Shown: positions 1 to 8,491, counted from the stretch's first letter. The stretch is DNA of 64,000 nucleotides from Agromyces soli (GCF_022811605.1 NZ_CP094533.1:2604001-2668000), one strand, 5' to 3'. The notes: generated by a model from the letters alone, not told the origin. Program-made: numbers and translations.

Positions 1-372
1 CGCATCGCGGAGCACGGCGAGGTCGACCGCGTCGTGGTTCGTCGCTGCTTCTCGTGCGGCGAGCACGTCGAGCGCCCGTCGAACGGTGAGCACCTCCCGG
101 GCGTCGGCGACGTCGATCGTGCGCCGGAGGGCGACCTCGGTGGGGTCGTCGGCGACGACATAGGTGCCGTCTCCCTGCCGCGTCTCGAGCAGCCCGAGCT
201 GCACGATCGAGCGCACCGCCTCGCGTACGGAGGGACGGCTGACGCCGAGCTGCTCGGTGAGCTCGGCCTCGGTCGGGATGCGTGAGCCGACGGGCCAGGA
301 GCCGGAGGTGATCTCGGTGTGCAGGCGGTCGACGACCGTGTCGACGAGCGAGCGGCGCTGGATGGGTTCCAC
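1..372 (-). CDS. GntR-family (FadR-type) transcriptional regulator, 3' end outside window
   Basis: The visible 124 codons encode a winged helix-turn-helix typical of GntR regulators. It starts EPIQRRSLVDTVVDRL, followed by the recognition region LTEQLGVSRPSVREAVRSI and the wing LETRQGDGTYV. The sequence after it (REVLTVRRALDVLAAREAA) looks like the start of a FadR/FCD-type effector domain, which is cut off by the window edge. I chose the GTG at 372-370 because it opens the conserved N-terminus and has a purine-rich stretch (AAAGAGA) upstream; an ATG slightly further upstream is in the wrong frame. The gene is divergent from the amidohydrolase/ABC operon and shares a palindrome-bearing intergenic region with it. 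It is therefore probably the local, substrate-responsive repressor (inference). Confidence 0.88.
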   Translation of the reverse strand, partial: MEPIQRRSLVDTVVDRLHTEITSGSWPVGSRIPTEAELTEQLGVSRPSVREAVRSIVQLGLLETRQGDGTYVVADDPTEVALRRTIDVADAREVLTVRRALDVLAAREAATNHDAVDLAVLRDA

Positions 373-395
373 GATTCCATTCTCTTTCTTCGCGA

Positions 396-414
396 ATGTA
401 TGGTTATCATACAT
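396..414. promoter_or_regulatory. Palindromic operator between gntR and the amidohydrolase/ABC operon
   Basis: Perfect 7-bp arms ATGTATG and CATACAT flank a 5-bp centre (GTTAT). GntR/FadR-type operators typically look like this. The site lies in an unusually A/T-rich patch 23 bp from the regulator start and 63 bp from the amidohydrolase start, so a protein bound here could block both promoters. That the truncated GntR binds here is inferred from position and symmetry. Confidence 0.7.
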
Positions 415-477
415 CTGACAAATCACCCGGGTGGACGCCACGCGCCGATCCGGTGAGAACGAAGGAGTTCAGCACGG

Positions 478-1572
478 ATGTCCGCACCGGTCACGACCCA
501 CTCGCCACGAGCCGATCAGCCCAGCGACCACGGCCCCGTCGTCGCTGCCGGGCTGGTCGACGCCCACATCCATCCCGACAAGTCCAGTTGGGGCGGCGCA
601 TGGATGTCGCGGGCGGCGGCGGCCGATCTCTCGGAGTTCATCGCCAATGACCTGGCCACCCAGCGCGGCTACACGCGCAGCGTGGAGGAACGGGCGCACG
701 CCCTCCTGCAGTCCGCCCTCGCGAGCGGCACGCTCGCGATGCGCGCCCACGTCGACGTCTCGAGCGAGCTCGGACTGCGCAACGTCGAGGGCGTGCGTGC
801 GGCGGCCGACCGGCTCGCGCCGTGGCTCACGGTCCAGATCGTCGCCTTCCCGCAGTTCGGTCTCCTCACCAACCCGGGCACCGAAGCGGTCATGGCCGCC
901 GCCCTCGGCGCCGGAGCCGATCTCGTCGGCGGCATCGACCCGCTCGGCCTGGAGGGCGACGTCGCCGGCCATCTCGATGCGGTCTTCGGGCTCGCCGCGC
1001 GCAGCGGTCGGGACATCGATCTCCACCTGCACGACGGCGGCGAACCCGGCCTGGCCCAGATCCGCGAGATCGCGGAGCGGACGCTCGCCGCGGGCATGCA
1101 GGGCCGGGTCACCGTCAGCCACGCGTTCGCCCTCGCGGACGCCTCCGAGCCCCGGCTCGGCGAGACGCTCGACCGCATCGCCGAGGCGGGGATCTGGGTC
1201 ACGACGTGCGCGCTCGGCGACGACCCCGTGCTCGACCCCGGGCTCCTCGACCGGCACGGTGTGCAGCTCGCCCTCGGCTCCGACGGCGTCCGGGACTCCT
1301 GGACCCCGTTCGGCACCGGCAGCATGGTCGATCGCGCCCACCTCCTCGCCTACCGGACGGGCGCCATGACCGACGCCGAGCTCGAGCGCTGCTACCGCGC
1401 CGCCTCGATCGACGGCGGGCGCCTCCTCGGCATCCCCGAGATCTCGCTTCCCGTCCAACGCGACTCGCCCACCCGCCTCGAGTTCCCCGGCGAATCGCTC
1501 GCCCAGATCGTGGTCGACCGTCCCGCCCCGGCCGCCGCGCTCCGCGACGGCCGCCCCGTCCCCGGTCGCTGA
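478..1572 (+). CDS. Amidohydrolase, cytosine-deaminase (CodA)-like
   Basis: A 364-residue metal-dependent hydrolase of the amidohydrolase superfamily. The first metal motif is H30-I-H32 in GLVDAHIHPDKS. The stretches AHVDVSSELGL, LTVQIVAFPQFGL and DLHLHDGG resemble CodA, as do VSHAFALAD and LALGSDGVRDSWTPFGTGSM. The acidic residue after the HxD/E-like strand differs from CodA's HCDE, so the substrate is probably not cytosine itself. The usual N-terminal beta-sandwich strands are almost missing, since the barrel begins within 30 residues. The ATG at 478 has a strong GAAGGAG site 10 nt upstream. It is the first gene of the operon whose next five genes encode a Dpp-type importer, so it likely deaminates or hydrolyses the imported heterocycle or amide (inference). 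Confidence 0.8.
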   Translation: MSAPVTTHSPRADQPSDHGPVVAAGLVDAHIHPDKSSWGGAWMSRAAAADLSEFIANDLATQRGYTRSVEERAHALLQSALASGTLAMRAHVDVSSELGLRNVEGVRAAADRLAPWLTVQIVAFPQFGLLTNPGTEAVMAAALGAGADLVGGIDPLGLEGDVAGHLDAVFGLAARSGRDIDLHLHDGGEPGLAQIREIAERTLAAGMQGRVTVSHAFALADASEPRLGETLDRIAEAGIWVTTCALGDDPVLDPGLLDRHGVQLALGSDGVRDSWTPFGTGSMVDRAHLLAYRTGAMTDAELERCYRAASIDGGRLLGIPEISLPVQRDSPTRLEFPGESLAQIVVDRPAPAAALRDGRPVPGR

Positions 1573-1649
1573 TCCGCTCAACGGCCTCCGGCGCCATCCC
1601 GCGCATCCGCTCACCCAGACAGTCCGACACACCGACGAAGGAGTTCCCC

Positions 1650-3278
1650 GTGTCCCGACGCCGCATCACCGTCGCGACGGCCGTCCTGGCCGTCGCCGGC
1701 CTCGCGCTCACCGCGTGCACCGCCCAACCCGCCGGCGAGGAGGGCGGCCTCTCGGTCGACCTCACGAACCTCGCCACCACCACCGAGCCCGGCACGCAGG
1801 CCGTCGAGCTCGTGAAGTGGAACCTGCCCTACGAGCCGATGTCCCTCGACCCGATGTACACCTTCAACTACGCCGAGAACACCGTCGTCGCGAACCTCTG
1901 CGACAGCCTGGTCCGGATGAAGCCCGACCTCAGCACCGAGCCGGGCCTTGCCGCGTCGGTCGAGCAGCCCGACGACACGACGATCGTGTACACCCTGCGT
2001 GACGGGGTCGCCTTCTGGGACGGCAGCCCGCTCACCGCCGAGGACGTCGTGTACTCGCTGCAGCGGCAGACGGGGGACACGACGACGAGTTACTTCGCGA
2101 GCTACTTCCAGAACGTCGCCTCCATCACCGCCACCGCGGCGAACGAGGTCACGGTGAAGCTCACCCAGCCCGACGTGCTCTTCACCCAGGCGATGGCGAC
2201 CGCCGCCGGCGCGATCGTCTCGAAGGCCGCGGCGGAGGCGGCCGGCGACGCCTTCGGCACACCGGACGGCGGACTCCAGTGCACCGGCCCGTTCTCGCTC
2301 GCCGCCTGGAACTCCGGCAAGAGCATCGAACTCGCCGCGAACCCTGGCTACTGGGACCATGCGATGGTGCCGAAGGCCGCGGGGCTCGAGTTCAGCTTCA
2401 TCGCCGATGAGTCGACCGCGGTGAACGCCCTGCGCACCGGTGACGTCGACGGGCAGTTCTTCTACCTGCCGCCCGCCGGTCTCACCCAGCTCGAGCAGAG
2501 CGACGAGGTGACCACCACCTACGGCAAGTCCCTCGTGTTCTGGACGATGACCACGACGAACTTCGACGGTGGCCTCGGCGACGAACGGATCCGTCAGGCG
2601 CTGTCGCTCGCGATCGACCGTGCGGCGCTCACCAAGGTCGTGTTCCAGGGGGCCGGCATCCCCGCGACCACCCTCGCCGGTCCGGACTACTGGGGCTACG
2701 AGCGCGAGGCCTTCGAGGAGGCGTTCGGCGAGTTCTCGGCCGAGCCCGACCTCGAGCAGGCGAAGGCGCTCGTCGCGGAGGCCGGCACCGCGGCCCCGAT
2801 CGTGCTCGCCGTGCAGGGCAGCTCGGCCGTGCACGAGCAGACGGCGAACGTCATCCAGGCCGCAGGGCAGGCGATCGGCCTCGACATCCAGACGAAGGTG
2901 ATCCCCGTCGAGCAGTTCGGCAACCTCTACTTCGACCCGGCCGCCCGCGAGGGCATCGACGGCTTCTTCACGACGAACTACGGCAGCTTCGCCGACGCGC
3001 TCGACGTCTACCAGTTCTTCGCCAGCACCGACAGCCACAACTACACCGGCTGGGACCTCGCCGACGAGCAGCTCTTCGCCGCCCGCGCGGAGACCGACGA
3101 CGCCGCGCGGGCGGCGTCGGTGATCGAGGCGCAGCAGATCATCACCGAGCAGCTGCCGTGGATCCCGCTCGCCTACGAGCCGGTGACCCTCGTGCAGAAC
3201 GACCGCATCTCCGGGGCGACCGCCTCGTTCGCGTACCTCTACGCGCCGTGGGCGGCCACGATCGGCGGGGTGGAGTAG
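1650..3278 (+). CDS. ABC transporter substrate-binding lipoprotein, family 5 (Dpp/Opp-type)
   Basis: This 542-residue protein begins with a lipoprotein signal peptide: basic MSRRR, a hydrophobic core, and the lipobox LTAC with Cys23. It is thus a membrane-anchored extracytoplasmic receptor. The mature part has family 5 hallmarks: EPMSLDPMYTFNYAE, LRDGVAFWDGSPLTAEDVVYSLQR near the N-terminus, and IRQALSLAIDRAALTKVV in the middle. The GTG at 1650 has AAGGAG 6 nt upstream; the same frame is open further upstream but has no signal peptide there. It precedes the two permeases by 4 nt. Family 5 receptors bind peptides, nickel chelates, opines and other small molecules. The flanking amidohydrolases argue for an amide- or ring-containing ligand (inference). 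Confidence 0.92.
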   Translation: MSRRRITVATAVLAVAGLALTACTAQPAGEEGGLSVDLTNLATTTEPGTQAVELVKWNLPYEPMSLDPMYTFNYAENTVVANLCDSLVRMKPDLSTEPGLAASVEQPDDTTIVYTLRDGVAFWDGSPLTAEDVVYSLQRQTGDTTTSYFASYFQNVASITATAANEVTVKLTQPDVLFTQAMATAAGAIVSKAAAEAAGDAFGTPDGGLQCTGPFSLAAWNSGKSIELAANPGYWDHAMVPKAAGLEFSFIADESTAVNALRTGDVDGQFFYLPPAGLTQLEQSDEVTTTYGKSLVFWTMTTTNFDGGLGDERIRQALSLAIDRAALTKVVFQGAGIPATTLAGPDYWGYEREAFEEAFGEFSAEPDLEQAKALVAEAGTAAPIVLAVQGSSAVHEQTANVIQAAGQAIGLDIQTKVIPVEQFGNLYFDPAAREGIDGFFTTNYGSFADALDVYQFFASTDSHNYTGWDLADEQLFAARAETDDAARAASVIEAQQIITEQLPWIPLAYEPVTLVQNDRISGATASFAYLYAPWAATIGGVE

Positions 3279-3282
3279 CCGG

Positions 3283-4233
3283 ATGTCCTTCGGCGCCTAC
3301 CTGGCGCGGCGCACGGGCGGCCTGCTGCTCGTGCTCCTCGTCACCTCGTTCATCGTCTTCGGGCTGCTCTACCTGGCCCCCGGCAGTCCGCTCGCGTTCA
3401 TCCTCGGTCCGCGCGGCGGCACCACGGAGCAGATCGCCGCGGTCACGGCGCAGTATCACCTGAACGACCCGTTCTTCGTGCGGTACGTCGCCTGGCTCGG
3501 AGACCTCCTGCGCGGTGATCTCGGCTACTCGATCGTCTACCGGCAGGATGTCTCCGCGCTCATCTCCGGCCGGATCGGCACGACGCTCGCGCTCGTCGCG
3601 ATGGCCGCGCTGCTGATCGCGGTCGTCGGCATCGCGGCGGGCACCTTCGCCGCACTGCGCGGCGGCTGGAGCGATCAGCTGACCTCCACGCTCGCGGCGA
3701 TCGGGCTCTCGACGCCGTCGTTCGTCATCGGCGTCGCCCTCATCAGCGTCTTCGCCGTCGGTCTCGGCTGGTTCCCGACGTTCGGCTCCGGCGGCGGTGG
3801 GATGGACACCCTCGTCCACCTCGCCCTGCCCGCGGTCGCGCTGTCGGTCGCGAGCGCGGCGTACCTCGCCCGGATCACCCGCGCCTCTGTGCTCGAAGAG
3901 CGGGGGCGGGAGCACGTGCAGACGGCGACGGTCCGGGGCCTGGCGCCGGGGTACATCGTCCGCCACCACGTGCTCCGCAACTCGCTCGTCCCGATCGTCA
4001 CGGTCCTCGGCCTCACGATCGCGACCCTCATCGCCGGCGCCGTGGTCGTCGAGAACGTGTTCGCGCTCGACGGCCTCGGCTCCCTCCTCGTCCGGGCCAT
4101 CCTGCAGCGGGACTTCGCGGTCGTGCAGGCGGTCATCCTCGTGCTCGTCGTCGCGTTCGTCCTCGTCAACGCGGTCGTCGACGTCCTGTACACCTTCATC
4201 GATCCGCGCATCGTCCTCGGGAGCCGGAAATGA
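3283..4233 (+). CDS. ABC transporter permease, DppB/OppB-like
   Basis: A 316-residue inner-membrane permease. The N-terminal helix (GGLLLVLLVTSFIVFGLLYLA) precedes the characteristic periplasmic stretch YHLNDPFFVRYVAWLGDLLRGDLGYS. Several more helices follow, with the EAA-type coupling loop around ARITRASVLEERGREHVQTA and ending LVRAILQRDFAVVQAV. The ATG follows the receptor gene by 4 nt. Its stop overlaps the next start by 4 nt (ATGA). It pairs with the following DppC-like permease to form the translocation channel. Confidence 0.92.
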   Translation: MSFGAYLARRTGGLLLVLLVTSFIVFGLLYLAPGSPLAFILGPRGGTTEQIAAVTAQYHLNDPFFVRYVAWLGDLLRGDLGYSIVYRQDVSALISGRIGTTLALVAMAALLIAVVGIAAGTFAALRGGWSDQLTSTLAAIGLSTPSFVIGVALISVFAVGLGWFPTFGSGGGGMDTLVHLALPAVALSVASAAYLARITRASVLEERGREHVQTATVRGLAPGYIVRHHVLRNSLVPIVTVLGLTIATLIAGAVVVENVFALDGLGSLLVRAILQRDFAVVQAVILVLVVAFVLVNAVVDVLYTFIDPRIVLGSRK

Positions 4234-5120
4234 CCACCCCGTCCACCACCAGCCTGGCCGTCGCCAGGGCGGTCGGATCGCGCCGCACCGCCGGCCTGCT
4301 CCGAACGACCGGCGGCCGACTCGGCGTCATCGGCTGCATCGCCGCGGGCCTGCTGCTCGTCATCGCGCTCGCAGCGGCGTTCGCTCCCGTGGTCGCGCCG
4401 TACGACCCCGACTTCCCCGATCTGCTCGCCTCGCTGTCCGGACCGACCATCGCGCACCCCCTCGGGACCGACGCCCTCGGCCGCGACATCCTGTCCCGGC
4501 TCATCTGGGGCGCGCGGATCACGCTCGCCGGACCCGGACTCGTCATCCTGATCGCGACCGTCGTCGGCACGCTGCTCGCCCTGCTCGCCGCGTGGCGCGG
4601 CGGCCGCATCGACACGGCGATCAGCTGGTTGCTCGACGTGCTCTTCGCCGTCCCGGGGATCGTGTTCGGCCTCATCGCCGTCGCGATCTGGGGGCCGAGC
4701 CTCATCACCGTCGTCTGCGGGCTCGCGATCGCCTACGTGCCGTACGTGGCGCGGGTCGTGCGCGGTGCCGCGCTGCGGGAGCGCAACATGCCCTACGTCG
4801 CGGCGGCGTGGCTGCAGGGGCAGTCCGGACCGGGCATCACGTTCACCCAGATCCTGCCGAACGTGCAGCCGATCGTCGTCGCCCAGGCGGTGTCCTCGCT
4901 CGGCTTCGCCGTGATCGACTTGGCCGCGGTCTCCTTCCTCGGCCTCGGCGTGCAACCGCCGACCGCGGACCTCGGCCTCATGGTGAAGAGCGGATTCGAC
5001 TCGGTGCTGCGTGGCCAGCCGACCGAGGCGATCGCCGCCGGCAGCCTGATCGTCCTGATCGTCTGGTGCGTCACCGTCATCGGCGACCGCCTCACCTCGA
5101 GCGCACGGAGCATGCGATGA
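4230..5120 (+). CDS. ABC transporter permease, DppC/OppC-like
   Basis: A 296-residue membrane protein of the DppC class. After a short cytoplasmic N-terminus and one helix it carries the signature APVVAPYDPDFPDLLASLSGPTIAHPLGTDALGRDILSRLIWG. Four to five further hydrophobic segments follow, and the coupling loop is around VARVVRGAALRERNMPYVAAA. The C-terminal FLGLGVQPPTADLGLMVKSG is also typical of the class. It overlaps both neighbours by 4 nt, consistent with translational coupling in one importer operon. Confidence 0.92.
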   Translation: MTTPSTTSLAVARAVGSRRTAGLLRTTGGRLGVIGCIAAGLLLVIALAAAFAPVVAPYDPDFPDLLASLSGPTIAHPLGTDALGRDILSRLIWGARITLAGPGLVILIATVVGTLLALLAAWRGGRIDTAISWLLDVLFAVPGIVFGLIAVAIWGPSLITVVCGLAIAYVPYVARVVRGAALRERNMPYVAAAWLQGQSGPGITFTQILPNVQPIVVAQAVSSLGFAVIDLAAVSFLGLGVQPPTADLGLMVKSGFDSVLRGQPTEAIAAGSLIVLIVWCVTVIGDRLTSSARSMR

Positions 5121-5971
5121 CCGACCACCTGCTGCGACTCGACGACGTGCGCGCCACCTTGCGCCTCCGCGACGGCGAGCAGACCCTGCTGAACGGCGTG
5201 AGCCTCGAGATCGGAGCTGGGGAGGCGCTCGGCCTCGTCGGCGAGTCCGGCTCCGGCAAGTCGCTCACGACCCGCGCGATCACCCGCATGCTCGATCCCG
5301 CGTTCCGGGTGAGTGGTGAGATCCTCTTCGACGGGGCCTCCGTCCCGCGGATGAACGCCCAGGCACTGCGCCGCTACCGGCAACGCGACGTGGGGATGAT
5401 CTTCCAGGACCCGCGCGCCCACGTGAACCCCGTGCACCGGGTCGGCGACTTCCTCACCGAGGCGCTCGTCCGCGACCGCGGCGTCGACCGGCGGACGGCC
5501 GAGCGCCGGGCCGTCGCGCTGCTCGACGAGGTCGGCGTGCGCAACCCGGAGCACCGACTGCGCCAGTACCCCCACGAGCTCTCCGGGGGACTGCTGCAGC
5601 GGGTGATGATCGCGAGCGTGCTCCTCGCCGAGCCGAAGCTCATCCTCGCCGACGAGCCGACCACCGCCCTCGACGTCACCGCGCAGTCCGACGTCATGGC
5701 GATCCTCGACGAGCAGCGTCGCGCACGCGGCCTCGCCCTCCTCTTCATCACCCACGACCTCGAGCTCGCCGCGGCATGCTGCGACCGGCTCGCGGTGATG
5801 TACGCGGGCGAGATCGTCGAACAGGGGGCGCACGTCTACGACGCGCCGACGCACCCCTACACGATCGAACTGCTCGGCGCCCGGCCGAGCATCGACCACC
5901 GGGTGGAACGGCTCCCGGTGCTCCGCTACGACCGGGCTGCCCACGAACTGCTGAAGACGGAGGCATCATGA
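5117..5971 (+). CDS. ABC transporter ATP-binding protein, DppD-like
   Basis: A 284-residue cytoplasmic ATPase that energises the importer. Walker A is GESGSGKS and the Q-loop region is MIFQDPRAHVNPVHRVGDF. The signature is LSGGLLQRVMIA, Walker B is LILADEPTTALDV, and the H-loop is FITHDLELAA. The C-terminal stretch DAPTHPYTIELLGARPS is typical of the oligopeptide subfamily. I chose the ATG at 5117 because it overlaps the permease stop as ATGA and opens directly into the beta-strand before Walker A; the frame stays open far upstream but only as shadow sequence. It probably heterodimerises with the next ATPase. Confidence 0.92.
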   Translation: MTDHLLRLDDVRATLRLRDGEQTLLNGVSLEIGAGEALGLVGESGSGKSLTTRAITRMLDPAFRVSGEILFDGASVPRMNAQALRRYRQRDVGMIFQDPRAHVNPVHRVGDFLTEALVRDRGVDRRTAERRAVALLDEVGVRNPEHRLRQYPHELSGGLLQRVMIASVLLAEPKLILADEPTTALDVTAQSDVMAILDEQRRARGLALLFITHDLELAAACCDRLAVMYAGEIVEQGAHVYDAPTHPYTIELLGARPSIDHRVERLPVLRYDRAAHELLKTEAS

Positions 5972-6825
5972 CCGGCAACGACCACCACGCGGCGACGCGG
6001 ACGACGGACGAGCCGATCGTCGCCGCACGGGGGCTCCGCAAGGTGTACCCGGGCCCCACGAAAGGCGATCCGGTGATCGCCGTGGACGACGTCTCGTTCG
6101 AGCTGTACCCGAACGAGTGCCTCGCGATCGTCGGCGAGTCCGGCTCCGGCAAGACGACGGTCGCGCGGATGCTGGTCGGGCTCGAGACGCTCACCGAGGG
6201 GGAGATCGAGGTCCGGGGCGAGTCCCGCGCGCGGGGCGCCCGCCGGCTCGCCGACCGCCGCCGTTGGGCGAGCGAGGTGCAGTACGTCTTCCAGGACCCG
6301 TACTCCTCGCTGAACGCCAGGCAGCGCGTCGGCGACATCGTGGCGACGAGCGTCGGCCTCCATGCCGGAGCCTCCGCGACCAGGCGCGACGTGCGCACGC
6401 GGGCGCTCGACATCCTCGACCGCGTCGGCCTCGACGATCGCTTCGCCGAGAAGCATCCGCACCAGCTCTCCGGCGGGCAGCGGCAGCGCGTCGCGATCGC
6501 CCGGGCGCTCGCGGCCGACCCCGCCGTGATCGTGCTCGACGAGGCCGTCGCCGCGCTCGACGTCTCGATCCAGGCGCAGATCCTGAACCTGCTCGCCGAC
6601 ATCCGCGCCTCCCGCGAGGTGAGCTACCTGTTCATCTCCCACGACCTGGCGGTCGTGAACCAGATCTCCGAGCGGATGATCGTGATGGAGCAGGGCCGGG
6701 TCGTCGACCAGGGCCGCACGGCCGAGCTCCTCGCCGACCCGGTGCACCCGTACACCCGCGCGCTGCGTGCCGCCGTGCCCCGGCCCGGCTGGAAGCCCGT
6801 CCGGCGCGAACGGCTCGCCTCGTGA
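5968..6825 (+). CDS. ABC transporter ATP-binding protein, DppF-like
   Basis: A 285-residue ATPase, the second nucleotide-binding subunit of the importer. Walker A is GESGSGKT and the Q-loop region is YVFQDPYSSLNARQRVGD. The signature is LSGGQRQRVAIARAL and the H-loop is FISHDLAVV. Walker B reads VIVLDEAVAALDV, where the family usually has DEPVSALD; the catalytic Glu is kept, so ATPase activity is expected. The C-terminal VHPYTRALRAAVP is the usual subfamily motif. It overlaps the preceding gene as ATGA and the following amidohydrolase as GTGA. Confidence 0.92.
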   Translation: MTGNDHHAATRTTDEPIVAARGLRKVYPGPTKGDPVIAVDDVSFELYPNECLAIVGESGSGKTTVARMLVGLETLTEGEIEVRGESRARGARRLADRRRWASEVQYVFQDPYSSLNARQRVGDIVATSVGLHAGASATRRDVRTRALDILDRVGLDDRFAEKHPHQLSGGQRQRVAIARALAADPAVIVLDEAVAALDVSIQAQILNLLADIRASREVSYLFISHDLAVVNQISERMIVMEQGRVVDQGRTAELLADPVHPYTRALRAAVPRPGWKPVRRERLAS

Positions 6826-8333
6826 GCGCCCGACGCGCGCTGATCACCGCCGAGTGGATCGTCGTCGAGCACGAGGGCGGCTTCGCACAGCTCCGGGACG
6901 GCGCCGTCCTCGTCGAGGACGGCCGCATCGCGGTGGTCGGCCCGGCGGCTGATCCCGTGTTCGACGTCGCGGTCGACGAACGGTTCCCGCTCGGCCGGAG
7001 CGTGCTTCTCCCCGGATTCATCGACCTGGACGCGCTCGCCGACCTCGACCACCTGCAGCTCGACGCCTGGGGCGATGCCGCCCACGAGCAGCGGCTCGGC
7101 TGGTCCGGCGAGTACGCCCGCGCCGGCCGCCGGGAGGTGCTGTCCGCGGAGGACCGCTCGATCATGCGCCGCGCCGCGCTCGTGCAGCTCGCGCTGCACG
7201 GCATCACGAGCTTCGCGCCGATCGCCGCCGAGGTGCACTCCGCCTGGGCCGAGACGCACGACGATCTGCTCGACCTCGCGCGGACCGCCTCCGAGCTCGG
7301 CCTGCGGGCGTTCCTCGGCCCGAGCTACCGCTCGGGCGTGCACGTCACCGAAGCCGACGGGCGCCCGGGCATCCACTGGGAGGACGAGCTCGGCCGGCGC
7401 GGCCTCGCCGAGGCGGTGCGGTTCCTCGACACCGTCGAGCAGCTCGGCGACCCGCTCGTCACCGGCATCCTCGCCCCCTGCCGGATCGAGACGCTCCGCG
7501 AGGACCTGCTCCGGGAGACCGGCCGGATCGCCGCGGAGCGCGGTGTTCGAGTCCGGGTGCACGCGTTCCAGGACCACGCCGAGCGCGAGCTGATCGCCCG
7601 CGCCAGCGGCGCCACGCCGCTCGGGCTCATCGAGCGCGCCGGGCTGCTCGGCGAGCGCCTCATCCTCGCGCACGGCGTCTACCTCGACGTGCACCCCGAG
7701 GTCGCGGGCGAGGACCGCGGCGACCTCGCGGCGCTCGCCGCGGCAGGGGCCAGCATCGTGCACTGCCCGTTGACGAACGCCCGCTACGCGTTCCTCCTGG
7801 AACGGCTCTCGCAGTACCTCGAGGCGGGCGTGAACATCGCCCTCGGCACCGACTCGTTCCCGCCCGACCTCGTCCGCGGCATCGACGCCGGCGTGCAGCT
7901 GGCGAAAGCCCAGCACGGCGACCTGTCGCGCGGCCTGCTGGCGGAGTACGTGACGGCGGCGACGCTCGGCGGCGCGCGGGCGCTCGGCCGGCCCGATCTC
8001 GGGCGGATCTCGCCCGGGGCGAGCGCCGACCTCGTCGCGTTCGGGCTCGACGAGTTCCGCGCCGGGCCGATCGACGATCCGCTGCGGGCGCTGGTCCTCG
8101 CGGGGTCGGGGCGCGACGTCAGGTTCAGCATGGTCGCGGGTCGCCCGGTCGTGGTCGACGGGACGATCCCGGGCGTCGATCTCGGAGCCCTCGCCGCCGA
8201 GAGCCAGCGCATCTTCGAACGGCTGCGCGGCGCCTACGCCGAGCGGGACGTCCGACCGGAGGCGGGCCCGCTCTTCCCCGGGGTGTTCCCCGAGGCCTCG
8301 GCGGCGGCCGGAGCGGCGCGCCTCGTCGGCTGA
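6822..8333 (+). CDS. Amidohydrolase-family protein (ATZ/TRZ, SsnA-like) lacking the HxH motif
   Basis: A 503-residue protein with the full architecture of ATZ/TRZ-type deaminases. An N-terminal beta-sandwich (LVEDGRIAVVG) leads into the barrel at VLLPGFID, and the sandwich closes at PGASADLVAFGLDEF. H247 (VHAFQDHAERE), H284 (LILAHGVYLD) and D344 (ALGTDSF) are in the usual places, with CPLTNARYAFLL between the last two. The motif normally written THxH is replaced by F66-I-D68-L-D70-A-L-A-D-L-D-H77, so two metal ligands are missing from their usual positions. The GTG at 6822 overlaps the ATPase stop. It is the last gene of the operon and presumably processes the imported substrate, unless it has lost catalysis (inference). 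Confidence 0.8.
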   Translation: MSARRALITAEWIVVEHEGGFAQLRDGAVLVEDGRIAVVGPAADPVFDVAVDERFPLGRSVLLPGFIDLDALADLDHLQLDAWGDAAHEQRLGWSGEYARAGRREVLSAEDRSIMRRAALVQLALHGITSFAPIAAEVHSAWAETHDDLLDLARTASELGLRAFLGPSYRSGVHVTEADGRPGIHWEDELGRRGLAEAVRFLDTVEQLGDPLVTGILAPCRIETLREDLLRETGRIAAERGVRVRVHAFQDHAERELIARASGATPLGLIERAGLLGERLILAHGVYLDVHPEVAGEDRGDLAALAAAGASIVHCPLTNARYAFLLERLSQYLEAGVNIALGTDSFPPDLVRGIDAGVQLAKAQHGDLSRGLLAEYVTAATLGGARALGRPDLGRISPGASADLVAFGLDEFRAGPIDDPLRALVLAGSGRDVRFSMVAGRPVVVDGTIPGVDLGALAAESQRIFERLRGAYAERDVRPEAGPLFPGVFPEASAAAGAARLVG

Positions 8334-8353
8334 GCCGCGGAGTGGGGGCTCAG
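8330..8353 (+). terminator. Hairpin over the end of the amidohydrolase/ABC operon
   Basis: CTGAGCC (8330-8336) and GGCTCAG (8347-8353) form a 7-bp stem with a 10-nt loop, and the stop codon TGA lies in the 5' arm. No T-tract follows. It could be a weak terminator or an mRNA 3'-end stabiliser. Confidence 0.35.
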
Positions 8354-8416
8354 GGCCGAGCGATGCTCACGGACACGCCGCGAGCGCCTGACGCTGGACA
8401 TGCGGCAGTCCCTGAG

Positions 8417-8443
8417 GTTCCATGGAACGAGGGGCCCTCGTTC
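8417..8443. promoter_or_regulatory. Two overlapping palindromes upstream of the penicillin-binding protein gene
   Basis: A perfect 12-bp palindrome, GTTCCATGGAAC (8417-8428), shares its GAAC with a second palindrome at 8425-8443. The second has 9-bp arms GAACGAGGG and CCCTCGTTC around a single G. The combined site has three GTTC/GAAC half-sites and lies 49 bp before the PBP start. A 1-nt centre suits a DNA operator better than an RNA hairpin. No binding protein is known. Confidence 0.4.
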
Positions 8444-8491
8444 GAGGGGACGGCGGCACGGCCGCGACGCAGTATCGGGGAGACAGCACGG

